NCBI GenBank assembly: GCA_016124615.1
Contig: WGNF01000007.1
Coordinates: forward strand, 62,001-126,000
DNA length: 64,000 nucleotides
Direction: 5' to 3'
From: Paracoccaceae bacterium
GTDB taxonomy: Bacteria > Pseudomonadota > Alphaproteobacteria > Rhodobacterales > Rhodobacteraceae
The notes beneath the pieces were generated by a model. It was not told the DNA's origin and made no database searches. It worked only from the letters and a program-made list of their open reading frames with translations. The position numbers and the translations under genes were made by a program. Shown one piece after another: positions 26,216 to 35,948 of the stretch (positions are counted from its first letter, which is position 1; each line of letters opens with the position of its first letter).

Positions 26216-28468
26216 ATGGCCGACGGGACGGAAAGCGACAGTCGACGGCTCCTGCGCAGGCTGCGGGACTCTCTTGCCGAACCCGGCAAGGGCCAGGAAC
26301 GGCTGGACCGCATCACCCACCTGATCGCCGACTCGATGCGCTGCGAGGTCTGCTCGATCTACCTTTTCCGCGATGACGACACGCTGGAACTGTGCGCGAC
26401 CGAGGGGCTGAAAGCGGAATCGGTGCACCAGACCCGGCTTCGGATGGGCGAGGGTCTGGTTGGCCGCGTCGCCAAGTCGGGCCAGCCGGTCAACACCGGC
26501 AACGCCCCGGCCGAGCGTGGCTTTCGCTACATGCCGGAAACCGGGGAAGAGATTTACTCGGCCTTCCTCGGCGTGCCGATCCAGCGTCTGGGCGAAAAGC
26601 TTGGCGTGATGGTGGTGCAGTCGAAAACCGCCCGGCAATATTCCGAGGATGAGGTTTACGCGCTGGAAGTCGTGGCGATGGTGGTCGCCGAAATGACCGA
26701 GCTTGGCGCCTTCATCGGCGAGGGCGAGGCGCTGAGCGCGCTGCACACCCATCCGGTGATGTTCCGCGGCGCCACCGGGCAGGAGGGCGCGGCCGAGGGC
26801 CGGGTCTGGCTGCACGAACCGCGCGTGGTGGTCACCAACCCGGTCGCCGACGACCCGCAGGCCGAATGCATCCGCCTGCGCGCCGCGCTGGACGAATTGC
26901 GGCTGTCGGTCGACACGCTGCTGACCGAAACCGACCCCGGCGACGGCGAACAGCAGCAGGTGCTGGAAGCCTACCGCATGTTCGCCAATTCGCGGGGCTG
27001 GCTGAAGCGGATGGAGGAAGACATCCATCGTGGCCTGTCGGCCGAAGCGGCGGTGGAGAAAGAGCAATCCGCCACCCGCGCCCGGCTGGATCAGGTGCCC
27101 GACCCCTACATGCGAGAACGGCTGCACGATCTGGACGATCTTGCCAACCGCCTGCTGCGCATCCTGACCGGCCAGGGCTATGAAACCGGTGCCGCGATGC
27201 CGGAAAACCCGGTGCTGCTGGCGCGCAACATCGGGCCGGGCGAATTGCTCGAATACGGCCGCAAGCTGAAGGGCGTCGTGCTGGAAGAGGGGTCAGTGGG
27301 CAGCCACGCCGCCGTGGTGGCGCGCGCGCTGGCAATTCCGCTGGTCATCCACGCCGAACGCATCACCACCGAGGCGCTGAACGGTGACCACATTCTGGTC
27401 GACGGCGATCAGGGCATCGTCCATCTGCGCCCCGATGAAAACGTGGCGGCCGCCTTCCGCGACAAGATCGCGATGCAGGCCAAGGCGATGGAACGCTATG
27501 CGGGCCTGCGACTCTTGCCCGCGCTGACGCTGTGCGGCACCACGGTCGGACTGCACATGAACGCTGGGCTGATGGCCGATCTTCCCTCGCTCGAAGGCTC
27601 GGGCGCCGAGGGGGTGGGCCTCTTCCGGACCGAGTTGCAATTCCTGATCCGCAATCAGGTGCCCAAGCGGGGCGAACTGGCGGCGCTTTATTCCCGCGTG
27701 CTCGATGCCGCGCGCGGCCGCCGCGTCGCCTTCCGCACACTCGACATCGGGTCGGACAAGGTGTTGCCCTACATGAAGCCGCAGGACGAGCCCAACCCCG
27801 CGATGGGCTGGCGCGCGATCCGGGTCGGGCTGGAAAAGCCGGGCGTGCTGCGGATGCAGTTGCAGGCGCTGCTGCGCGCCGCCAAGGGGCGACCGCTGAC
27901 GGTGATGTTCCCCTTCGTCGCCCAGTTCGAAGAGTTCCTTGAAGCCCGCGACCACCTCCTGCACGAGATCGACCGCGAGGGCGCCTTGGGGCGCACCCTG
28001 CCCGAGAAGATCGAGATCGGTGCGATGCTGGAAACCCCCAGCCTCGCCTTTGCGCCGAAGGCTTTCTTTGAACTGACCGATTTCATCTCGATCGGCGGCA
28101 ACGACCTCAAGCAGTTCTTCTTTGCCGCCGACCGCGAAAACGAACGCGTGCGGCGGCGCTATGACACGCTGAACGTCAGCTTCCTCACCTTCATCGCGCA
28201 GATCGTCGGCCGCTGCGAAGAGTCCGGCACCTCGCTGTCGTTCTGTGGCGAGGATGCCGGGCGCCCGGTCGAGGCGCTGTGCCTTGCCGCGATGGGCCTG
28301 CGCAACCTGTCGATGCGCCCCGCCTCGATCGGCCCGGTCAAGGCACTGCTGCGCCGCGTCGATCTGCGCGAGGCCCGCGCCGTGATCGACGCCGCCGCTG
28401 CATCCGGTGCGCATTCGGTGCGCCCGGCGATCATGGAATGGCTGTCGCGGCACGCCGAGGTGGTCTGA
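26216..28468 (+). CDS. ptsP: Nitrogen-PTS enzyme I (PEP-protein phosphotransferase with GAF domain)
   Basis: About 750 aa, the usual size for EI-Ntr. An N-terminal GAF domain (about 15-165; MRCEVCSIYLF, GEGLVGRVA) precedes the PEP-utilizing enzyme N domain. The swivelling phosphohistidine segment has the active His in VGSHAAVVARAL, and the C-terminal PEP-binding barrel has EGVGLFRTELQF and SIGGNDLKQF. It takes phosphate from PEP to NPr and links carbon/nitrogen status to regulation. Two starts are possible, ATG 26195 and ATG 26216; the latter gives the N-terminus usual for relatives. Confidence 0.92.
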   Translation: MADGTESDSRRLLRRLRDSLAEPGKGQERLDRITHLIADSMRCEVCSIYLFRDDDTLELCATEGLKAESVHQTRLRMGEGLVGRVAKSGQPVNTGNAPAERGFRYMPETGEEIYSAFLGVPIQRLGEKLGVMVVQSKTARQYSEDEVYALEVVAMVVAEMTELGAFIGEGEALSALHTHPVMFRGATGQEGAAEGRVWLHEPRVVVTNPVADDPQAECIRLRAALDELRLSVDTLLTETDPGDGEQQQVLEAYRMFANSRGWLKRMEEDIHRGLSAEAAVEKEQSATRARLDQVPDPYMRERLHDLDDLANRLLRILTGQGYETGAAMPENPVLLARNIGPGELLEYGRKLKGVVLEEGSVGSHAAVVARALAIPLVIHAERITTEALNGDHILVDGDQGIVHLRPDENVAAAFRDKIAMQAKAMERYAGLRLLPALTLCGTTVGLHMNAGLMADLPSLEGSGAEGVGLFRTELQFLIRNQVPKRGELAALYSRVLDAARGRRVAFRTLDIGSDKVLPYMKPQDEPNPAMGWRAIRVGLEKPGVLRMQLQALLRAAKGRPLTVMFPFVAQFEEFLEARDHLLHEIDREGALGRTLPEKIEIGAMLETPSLAFAPKAFFELTDFISIGGNDLKQFFFAADRENERVRRRYDTLNVSFLTFIAQIVGRCEESGTSLSFCGEDAGRPVEALCLAAMGLRNLSMRPASIGPVKALLRRVDLREARAVIDAAAASGAHSVRPAIMEWLSRHAEVV

Positions 28469-28963
28469 GGCGTCCTCCGGGGAATCACAACCGAGGTGAG
28501 TCGCGGGCGTTCGGGCTGGGCGGTGACCGTCCGCACAACCCCCGCGCGTCTTGAAGAACCCCTGCTGCCCGCTGAAAGCGACGAAACGCTCTGTCCACAT
28601 CTTGGCAACATTGAATTAAGGCCGGGTCGCCGCAATTCGCGCCGCATCCGTCGGTTGCACCAGTTTCCGCTTCGGCGCCAAATTAGGCGATGCATCCGAC
28701 AAAATCGCGCGTGATTGTTGCCAAGGGTGAAACAAAGCCCGGAAGTTTCGCGCAACTTCGCCCAGCATCGCGCCATTTTCTTTGCGCGGCGTGACACAAT
28801 TTCACGCCACCGGGCATGCAACCTGTTCTCAGGGTCGCCCATCGTGGTCGACCGTGTTCCGTCTTGATCTGTAGTGGCCAGTTTGGCCGTGTTGTGATCG
28901 TAACGAGTGTGCCGGGCCTGATGCCCCAAATGTCAGGCCCGGCGCTTCATGCCCGCCAACCGC
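28469..28963. other. Non-coding gap between ptsP and the EcsC-family gene
   Basis: About 495 bp with no supportable gene. It is visibly less GC-rich than the flanks, with stretches such as TTGAATTAAGG and GCCAAATTAGG. A 7-bp inverted repeat GGCGTGA (28788-28794) / TCACGCC (28802-28808) with a 7-bp spacer looks operator-like. A strong hairpin lies at 28911-28943 (listed separately). Size and base composition would allow a small RNA, but I see no firm sign of one. Confidence 0.5.
28911..28943 (-). terminator. Hairpin downstream of the EcsC-family gene
   Basis: GCCGGGCCTGA (28911-28921) pairs perfectly with TCAGGCCCGGC (28933-28943) across an 11-nt loop. On the minus strand it lies 20 bp after the EcsC gene stop. 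No T-run follows, so it may need Rho or act as an RNA 3' protector. Confidence 0.5.
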
Positions 28964-29713
28964 CTACCCCGCCGCCTCGCGAAATGCCGCCAGCACAGCC
29001 TCGTCGCCATGCACGTCGGCCAGTCGTTTCAGGCCAAAGCGGACATGTGCCATTTCCTGATAATAGCTGACAAAGGCATAGTTGATCCCCGCCCCGGCGA
29101 AAGAGCCGAGCAGCGGCACCGCCTGCGCCGCGAGCTTCTCGCCCAGCACCGTCGCAAAGCGCGGCGCGACAGTGGCGATCACCCGGTTCAGCGTCGCCCC
29201 GGTGATGGTCACCCGCGCGCCCAGAAACGAGGTATTCACCCCGTCGTCACGCTCCAGCGGGCTGCCAGAGCCGAAGACCTGCAGGCATTCCAGCCGCACC
29301 GCCTCGTCTTGCGGGTCATAGCCGTATTCGGCGGCGATGCGTTGCAGCGAGCGGAAGATCACCGTCACCGTCACCGGCAGTTCCGCCACCGCCGAGGCGA
29401 AGCCGCCAAACCCGCCCAGCGCGCCCGACAGCGTTGCCAGCGCCAGATGCCCGCGTTCGCCCAGCTTCGGCCCCGCCACCACGGTATGCCCGGCCAGCCG
29501 ATAGCTGCGGTTCAGCGCCTTGGCCGCTACCGTCTCGATGCGGTCCTTCACGCCGTCGGGCAACAGTTCCAGCCGACTTTCGATCCGGGTTCCGGCGGCG
29601 TTGACGATGCTCATCACCAGCCCGCCCGCCTTGCGATGGCGCAGGGCCAGCGCCGCGATCTCGGCGGTCGGCAAGGTCACGGGAACGGGCAAAAGGCTGG
29701 CATCGGGATCCAT
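28964..29713 (-). CDS. EcsC family protein
   Basis: A 249-residue protein matching the EcsC family. The central region has FASAVAELPVTVTVIFRSLQ followed by IAAEYGYDPQDEAVRLECLQVF, and the C-terminal part is Gly/Ala-rich (AVPLLGSFAGAGINYAFVSY) and probably membrane-associated. EcsC was named in Bacillus next to an ABC transporter, and its biochemical role is unknown. There is no transporter beside it here. It is followed on the same strand by two unrelated genes upstream. Confidence 0.8.
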   Translation of the reverse strand: MDPDASLLPVPVTLPTAEIAALALRHRKAGGLVMSIVNAAGTRIESRLELLPDGVKDRIETVAAKALNRSYRLAGHTVVAGPKLGERGHLALATLSGALGGFGGFASAVAELPVTVTVIFRSLQRIAAEYGYDPQDEAVRLECLQVFGSGSPLERDDGVNTSFLGARVTITGATLNRVIATVAPRFATVLGEKLAAQAVPLLGSFAGAGINYAFVSYYQEMAHVRFGLKRLADVHGDEAVLAAFREAAG

Positions 29714-29753
29714 GCCGAAAACCTAGGAACTGGCGGCGCCGGTTGCAAGGCGC

Positions 29754-30551
29754 TCAGCCCAGCGCGGCGGCAATCCCGCTGAGAAACGGCATCGCCTCGA
29801 TCACTCGCGGATTCTCGTGCCAGTCGTCCTCGCGCACCCAGCGATGCGTAACCTCAACCCGCGAGTCGTTGAAGCCGTGCACGCAGCGCAGGAACATCAG
29901 CTTGCGATCGACGATCTCGACGCCAAAGCGTTTCGGCGCCGACAGATGGTCGATGGAAAAGATGTTCTTGTCGCCCGGCGTGCCGATCATCGTCAGCCCG
30001 AGGTTGATGAACTCGTAGCTGTGCCGGTACAGCGCCAGCCCGTCTTCGCCAAAGGTCAGCGCGAGGCCATAGGGGTAGCTGATGAAATAGGGCAGCGTCC
30101 GGGCGCCCGCGGCCACCTCGCCCTCGATCCGCGCCAACCGGCCCGCCAGATCGGCCATGAACCCGGCGCCAAGCCCGTCATCATCGTCCAGCACCACCTG
30201 CGCCACCGGCGCCGTGCCATAGCGGTCGGCCATGAACATGCGCAGATGGCGCCGCGCGTTGCCCCAGGGCTCGGCCCGGATCGAGAAGCGGTCCGCCGTG
30301 CCATAGGCCGCAAGGCAGGCCGCGTTCAGTTCCTCCAGCGCCCAGTCGGGCAGGTCGGAACTGGTCAGCAGATAGTGGTGAAAGTCCTGATGGCCCTGCG
30401 CCGCCAACGAGGGAAGGTTGATCGCCCGCAACAGCAACAGACGCGCCTCAAGCCGTTCCCGCGCGAACAGCTTTTCCGGGTCGGCCGCGAAATCGCTTTG
30501 CCAGCCCGACAGGCCACGGAAGGAAAAGCGTGTGCAAACAAGGATTTCCAA
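29754..30551 (-). CDS. Putative rhamnosyl-transferase family glycosyltransferase
   Basis: A 265-residue protein with a GT-A-like look. It starts MEILVCTRFSF, has an acidic metal-binding cluster LDDDDGLGAGFM around residue 125, and ends with a conserved VTHRWVREDDW region. This resembles the family annotated as putative rhamnosyl transferase in Rhodobacteraceae. The start is TTG at 30551 with GGAG 8 bp upstream; no ATG or GTG fits better. The acceptor is unknown, plausibly a surface polysaccharide. Confidence 0.65.
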   Translation of the reverse strand: MEILVCTRFSFRGLSGWQSDFAADPEKLFARERLEARLLLLRAINLPSLAAQGHQDFHHYLLTSSDLPDWALEELNAACLAAYGTADRFSIRAEPWGNARRHLRMFMADRYGTAPVAQVVLDDDDGLGAGFMADLAGRLARIEGEVAAGARTLPYFISYPYGLALTFGEDGLALYRHSYEFINLGLTMIGTPGDKNIFSIDHLSAPKRFGVEIVDRKLMFLRCVHGFNDSRVEVTHRWVREDDWHENPRVIEAMPFLSGIAAALG

Positions 30552-30587
30552 ACCGACCGCTCCACCCCGACCCGACTGCCCGGAAGG

Positions 30588-31091
30588 CTAACACGCAGGG
30601 TCGGCCCCATCAATCCAGCGCGTCACCTCGCCGGTGACGCCGCTCCATGCGCCGGTGACCAGTTCGAAGCCCAGCACGCGGTCGGGGTTGGTCGGCGGCG
30701 GCATCACCACGCCCTCCAGCTTGCGAAAGCCGAACCGGCCGTAATAGGGCGCGTCGCCGACCAGCAGCACCCGGCGCCAGCCCAACCGGCGCGCCTCGGC
30801 CAGACTTTCGTGGATCAGGTAGCCGCCGAGCCCCTCGCCCTGTCGCGTCGGGTGCACGGCGACGGGGCCCAACAGCAGCACCGGCTGGCCGCCCACCCGC
30901 ACCGGCCAGAACCGGATCACCGCCGCCAGCACGCCATCCTCGCGCAGCACAAGGCACAGTTCCGCCACCTTCGGCACGCCGTCGCGCAGCCGGTAGGACG
31001 ACAGCGCCGTCCGCCCCGGCGCAAAGCACAGGTCATAAAGCGCCTCGACCTCCCACTGGTCGGCGTCGGTCTCTTCTTCGAGCTGGTACAT
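30588..31091 (-). CDS. GNAT-family N-acetyltransferase
   Basis: A 167-residue acetyltransferase. The acetyl-CoA-binding motif A is in VHPTRQGEGLGGYLIHESL, and the C-terminal part has GDAPYYGRFGFRKLEGV. The start at 31091 (MYQLEEETDADQW) has AGGAGGG about 12 bp upstream. The longer frame to 31157 would run into the divergent promoter of the flavin reductase gene, so it was shortened. Substrate is unknown. Confidence 0.8.
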   Translation of the reverse strand: MYQLEEETDADQWEVEALYDLCFAPGRTALSSYRLRDGVPKVAELCLVLREDGVLAAVIRFWPVRVGGQPVLLLGPVAVHPTRQGEGLGGYLIHESLAEARRLGWRRVLLVGDAPYYGRFGFRKLEGVVMPPPTNPDRVLGFELVTGAWSGVTGEVTRWIDGADPAC

Positions 31092-31195
31092 GCCTGTCCT
31101 GCCCTCCTCCGGCCGCGTCGTTCCCGGCGGCGAATCTTCTGGAAACGCGGGTAGCATGGCCCTAGGTCAGGGGCAAACCGGATGAAGGACCGCGC

Positions 31196-31804
31196 ATGTT
31201 CTACCGCCCCGCCGACGGCCACGGCCTGCCCCACAATCCGTTCAGCGCCATCATCGCGCCGCGCCCGATCGCCTGGGTGTCGACCCGCGGCGCCGACGGC
31301 AGCGAAAACCTTGCGCCCTACTCGTTCTTCAACGCTTTGGCCTACACCCCGCCGCAGGTGATGTTTGCCAGCACCGGCCGCAAACCCGACCGCATGCGCG
31401 GCAAGGATTCGCTGACCAACATCGAGGAAACCGGCGTCTTCTGCATCAACATCGTCGATTATGCGTCGCGCGAGGCGATGAACCGCTCCTCCGGCCCCTG
31501 GCCGAAGGACACCGACGAATTCGCCCTTGCCGGGGTCGCCCGCGCGCCCTGCGAGGCCATCGCCTGCTCGCGCGTCGCCACCGCCCCCGCCAGCCTCGAA
31601 TGCCGCCTGACGCAGGTGATCGACCTCTTGGGCAAGGGCAACCACATGATCCTTGGCGAGGTGGTCGGCATCCACCTGCGCGACGATTGCCTGGTCGATG
31701 GCCGCTTCGACGTGACCCGTTTTCAGCCCGTCGCGCGGCTTGGCTACAAGGATTATGCCGTCGTCACCGAAGTGTTCGAGATGACGCGGCCCGGCGAAGC
31801 CTGA
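31196..31804 (+). CDS. Flavin reductase-like / FMN-binding split-barrel protein
   Basis: A 202-residue protein of the flavin reductase-like split-barrel family. Typical motifs are IIAPRPIAWVSTRGADGSENLA-like FMN-binding residues near 20-40, LAPYSFFNALAYTPP and NIVDYASREAMNRSS. It could supply reduced FMN or act as an oxidoreductase. It precedes the ketopantoate-reductase-like gene by 30 bp, suggesting cotranscription. Confidence 0.82.
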   Translation: MFYRPADGHGLPHNPFSAIIAPRPIAWVSTRGADGSENLAPYSFFNALAYTPPQVMFASTGRKPDRMRGKDSLTNIEETGVFCINIVDYASREAMNRSSGPWPKDTDEFALAGVARAPCEAIACSRVATAPASLECRLTQVIDLLGKGNHMILGEVVGIHLRDDCLVDGRFDVTRFQPVARLGYKDYAVVTEVFEMTRPGEA

Positions 31805-31834
31805 CCGACCCTGACAGAAAGGAAGAACACGACC

Positions 31835-32794
31835 ATGCGCATCATCATTTACGGCGTCGGCGCGGTCGGCGGCACCGTCGCCGCCCTGCTGGCGCGCGCC
31901 GGGCAAGAGGTTGTGGGCATCGCGCGCGGCACCCAGCTTGCCGCGATCCGCGCCGGGGGGTTGACGCTGCGCACGCCCGCGGGCGCCTTCGCGGTGCGGT
32001 TCACCTGCCACGCCGCGCCCGCCAAAATCGCGTTTCGCCCCGACGACGCGATCCTTCTGTGCATGAAGACGCAGGATACCGGTGCCGCGCTGGCCGAACT
32101 TCGCGCCGCCGGGGTGCGGGAGCAGCCGATCTTCTGCGCCCAGAACGGGGTGGAGAATGAACGCCTCGCGCTGCGCCTGTTCCCCAACGTGCATGGCGTC
32201 ACCGTGATGCTGCCCGCCCAGTTCCTGACCCCCGGCGAGGTTGCGGCCTTCGGCACCCCGCATGTGGGCTTCTTCGACCTTGGCCGCTTCCCCGGCGGCG
32301 TCGACGCCGCCGACACCACGCTGGCCGCGGCGCTGACCGCCGCCAGCCTGCCCGCCTTCCCGCTGCCCGACGTCATGGCCAGCAAATACGGCAAGCTTCT
32401 GATGAACCTCGGCAACATCGTCGAGGCTGCGTTCGGCCCCGGCCCCGACAACGCCGCCATTACTGCCCGCCTGCGTGCCGAGGGGCAGGCCGCCTTCGCC
32501 GCCGCGGGCATCGTCTGGCGCGATGTCGGCGCCGCCGACCCGCGCCGCGACGCGCTGATGCAGATGGCCGACATCGACGGCATCGCCCGCGCCGGTGGAT
32601 CCTCGACGCAAAGCCTGGCCCGTGGCACCGGCTCGATCGAGACCGACTACCTGAACGGCGAGGTCGCGCTGCTGGGCCGCCTGCACGGCGTCGCCACCCC
32701 GCTCAACGCCTGGTTCACCACGCTGGCCGCCCGCATGGCGCGTGAGGGGCTGGCGCCCGGCACGATCGACCGCGGCACGGTTCCGGGCGACTGA
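31835..32794 (+). CDS. Ketopantoate reductase (ApbA/PanE) family protein
   Basis: A 319-residue NAD(P)-dependent reductase. The Rossmann loop is YGVGAVGG (residues 6-13). The Lys of KYGKLLMNLGN and the C-terminal Glu in IETDYLNGEV occupy the catalytic positions of PanE. Many family members are not true ketopantoate reductases, and no pantothenate genes are nearby, so no symbol is given. AGAAAGGAAG precedes the start. Confidence 0.8.
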   Translation: MRIIIYGVGAVGGTVAALLARAGQEVVGIARGTQLAAIRAGGLTLRTPAGAFAVRFTCHAAPAKIAFRPDDAILLCMKTQDTGAALAELRAAGVREQPIFCAQNGVENERLALRLFPNVHGVTVMLPAQFLTPGEVAAFGTPHVGFFDLGRFPGGVDAADTTLAAALTAASLPAFPLPDVMASKYGKLLMNLGNIVEAAFGPGPDNAAITARLRAEGQAAFAAAGIVWRDVGAADPRRDALMQMADIDGIARAGGSSTQSLARGTGSIETDYLNGEVALLGRLHGVATPLNAWFTTLAARMAREGLAPGTIDRGTVPGD

Positions 32795-32809
32795 GGCAGT
32801 GCCCAAATG

Positions 32810-32864
32810 TGGTGCATCACCGGTGTGAAATCGGTGCAAAAACGGTGCTTTTTCGGTGAGCCTA
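32810..32864. repeat. Five direct repeats with exact 11-bp period upstream of mtnP
   Basis: TGGTG at 32810 and CGGTG at 32821, 32832, 32843 and 32854 recur every 11 bp, with A/T-rich spacers (tgaaat, caaaaa, cttttt). A weaker sixth unit, AGTTG, falls at 32865. The last unit lies about 80 bp before the mtnP start. One-helical-turn spacing places all units on the same DNA face, as expected for a cooperative protein-binding array. Confidence 0.7.
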
Positions 32865-32937
32865 AGTTGCGGCAAAACGGAACTTTTCCGCCCCTTCGGT
32901 TCGTCCTAGTCTGACCCCGAAACAGGAGGGAACCGTG

Positions 32938-33810
<873 letters not shown>

Positions 33811-33833
33811 GATTTCCCTGAAAGGCCAATGAC

Positions 33834-34367
33834 ATGACGAAGACCGTCAAGGACTACATCCGCACCATCGCCGACTTCCCACATGAGGGGATCCTGTTCC
33901 GCGATGTCACCACCCTCTTTGCCGACCCGCGCGGTTTTCGCATGGCGGTGGACCAGTTGCTGAACCCCTACGCCGGGCGCCGGATCGACAAGGTGGTGGC
34001 GCTGGAGGCGCGCGGCTTCATCCTTGGCGGCGCCATTGCGCATCAGCTGAGCCTTGGCTTCGTGCCGATCCGCAAGAAGGGCAAGCTGCCCGGCACCACC
34101 ATCGCGCAGGAATACAAGCTGGAATACGGCGAGGCGATCATGGAGATTCATGACGACGCCCTGCAAGCCGGCGAAAAAGTGTTGCTGGTCGATGACTTGC
34201 TGGCCACCGGCGGCACCGCCGAGGCGGGCATTCAGCTGATCGAGCGGCTCGGCGCCAGCGTCATCGGCTGCGCCTTCGTGATCGACCTGCCGGATTTGGG
34301 CGGGCGAAAACGGCTGGAGGCGATGGGGATGGACGTTCACGCGCTTTGCGCATTCGACGGGCAATAG
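33834..34367 (+). CDS. apt: Adenine phosphoribosyltransferase
   Basis: A 177-residue type I phosphoribosyltransferase. The PRPP-binding motif is [29 protein letters not shown] at the N-terminus and [15 protein letters not shown] are typical of APT. It converts adenine plus PRPP to AMP. The operon with mtnP makes a two-step salvage route from methylthioadenosine to AMP. Confidence 0.95.
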   Translation: MTKTVKDYIRTIADFPHEGILFRDVTTLFADPRGFRMAVDQLLNPYAGRRIDKVVALEARGFILGGAIAHQLSLGFVPIRKKGKLPGTTIAQEYKLEYGEAIMEIHDDALQAGEKVLLVDDLLATGGTAEAGIQLIERLGASVIGCAFVIDLPDLGGRKRLEAMGMDVHALCAFDGQ

Positions 34368-34415
34368 CGGCGGGCATTAGCGGTTTGGCAAGGGAATCGG
34401 CGTAAATCTGTCCTT

Positions 34416-34431
34416 GCCCGATGCATCGGGC
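34416..34431. other. Perfect 16-bp palindrome in the apt/FAD-oxidase gap
   Basis: GCCCGATGCATCGGGC is a perfect palindrome centred on ATGCAT, in the gap between two convergent genes, so it does not sit in an obvious promoter. It may be a DNA-binding or recognition site; no function can be assigned. Confidence 0.45.
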
Positions 34432-34461
34432 GCTGCTTGCAAGATCGTAACCCCAACCGCT

Positions 34462-34485
34462 CCCCGCCGGTCCCCTCCGGCGGGG
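34462..34485. terminator. Hairpin between convergent apt and FAD-linked dehydrogenase
   Basis: CCCCGCCGG (34462-34470) pairs perfectly with CCGGCGGGG (34477-34485) across a 6-nt loop. No T-run follows on either strand. Its location suggests a shared terminator. Confidence 0.5.
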
Positions 34486-34502
34486 GCAATCGAAAGGAAG
34501 CC

Positions 34503-35918
34503 TCAGGCGCGCAGCACCGCGCCGGGATTGAGGATGCCCAACGGGTCCAGTGCCGCTTTCAGCGCCCGCATCGCCGCCAGTTTTGCGGGGTCTGAATAGC
34601 GTTCAAGGTCATCGACCTTCAGTCGGCCGATGCCATGCTCGGCACTGACCGAACCGCCCATCGCGTGCACCCTGTCGTGCACCATCTGCTTCACCTCGCC
34701 CCGCCGGTTGTCATACTCGGCGCGATTGCGACCCTTTGCAGGAAACACGTTGTAATGAAGGTTGCCGTCACCCAGATGCCCGAAGCAGTTCACCCGCCAG
34801 TCGCCCGCTGCCGCCAGCGCGGCCCCGGCCTGTTCGATGAAGGCCGGAATCTCTGACAGCGGCAGCGCGATATCGTGCGAGGAAATCGCGCCGATCCGGC
34901 GATTGGCCTCGGGGATCATCTCGCGCAAGGCCCAGAACGCCGCGCGTTGCGCCTCGGACTGCGCGATGATGCCGTCCGACACCAGCCCCGCCTCCAGCGC
35001 CTCGCCGAACAGATCGGTCAGCGCGGCCGAGGGATCTTGCCCGCGCGGCAGGCCGATGTCGATCAGCACCGTCCATTCGGGCGGCGTGGCAAAGGGTTGG
35101 CGCAGGTCCGGCAGCACCTCGGTCAAGAAATCGAGGCCCATCCGGTGCATGAGTTCGAAGGCCGAGACGCCCTCGGCCAGTCGGTCGCGCGCCAGCGCCA
35201 GCAGTGCCAGCGCCGCGGCAGGGCTTGCCACCGCGATCAGCGCGGCGCCTTCCGCGGCCGGAATCGGCGACAGTTTCAGGCTGGCCGCCGTGATGATGCC
35301 CAGCGTCCCCTCGGACCCCACGATCAGGTCGCGCAGGTCATACCCGGTGTTGTCCTTCCGCAACCGCTTCAGCCCGTGCCAGATCGTGCCATCGGCCAGC
35401 ACCGCCTCAAGCCCCAGACACAACTCGCGCGCGTTGCCATAGCGCAGCACGTTCACGCCACCGGCGTTGGTGGCCAGATTGCCGCCGATCCGGCACGACC
35501 CCTGACTGGCGAGCGTCAGCGGAAACAGCCGGTCCGCCGCCCGCGCCGCGTCGTGCACATCGGCCAGAATCGCGCCCGCCTCGGCGATCAGCACGTTCTC
35601 GGACGGGTAGACGGCGCGGATCGCCGCCATCCGCTCCAGCGACAGAACCAGCGGCGCGGGCTGCCCATCCGGCATCACCTGACCGCCGACAAGGCCGGTG
35701 CCGCCGCCCCGGGGCACGATCCCCACCCGCGCCTCGGCGCAAAGCCGGACCACGGTGGCCACCTCCTCGACACTGCGCGGCGCCGCCAGCACCCCGGCCT
35801 GACCGTGAAACCGGGCGCGCGGCTCTTCCAGATAGGCGGGGGTCACGGGTTTCAACGCGCCCTCGGGCAGGGCCGCGGCAAGACGCGCGGCGAAGGCGGC
35901 ATCGGCGGGGTTCAGCAT
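34503..35918 (-). CDS. FAD-linked 2-hydroxyacid dehydrogenase (GlcD/D-lactate dehydrogenase family)
   Basis: About 471 aa. The N-terminal FAD-binding domain (PCMH type) has PRGGGTGLVGG and GGNLATNAGG. The C-terminal cap has GHLGDGNLHYN and SAEHGIGRLK. These are features of D-2-hydroxyglutarate/D-lactate/glycolate dehydrogenases; the exact substrate is not visible. Two Mets are close: the one at 35918 has AGGAG 6 bp upstream, while the one at 35924 overlaps that site, so 35918 is preferred. No GlcE/GlcF partners are adjacent, arguing against glycolate oxidase. Confidence 0.85.
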   Translation of the reverse strand: MLNPADAAFAARLAAALPEGALKPVTPAYLEEPRARFHGQAGVLAAPRSVEEVATVVRLCAEARVGIVPRGGGTGLVGGQVMPDGQPAPLVLSLERMAAIRAVYPSENVLIAEAGAILADVHDAARAADRLFPLTLASQGSCRIGGNLATNAGGVNVLRYGNARELCLGLEAVLADGTIWHGLKRLRKDNTGYDLRDLIVGSEGTLGIITAASLKLSPIPAAEGAALIAVASPAAALALLALARDRLAEGVSAFELMHRMGLDFLTEVLPDLRQPFATPPEWTVLIDIGLPRGQDPSAALTDLFGEALEAGLVSDGIIAQSEAQRAAFWALREMIPEANRRIGAISSHDIALPLSEIPAFIEQAGAALAAAGDWRVNCFGHLGDGNLHYNVFPAKGRNRAEYDNRRGEVKQMVHDRVHAMGGSVSAEHGIGRLKVDDLERYSDPAKLAAMRALKAALDPLGILNPGAVLRA

Positions 35919-35948
35919 CGGCATCTCCTGTCCAACCGGGCGCAGCGA

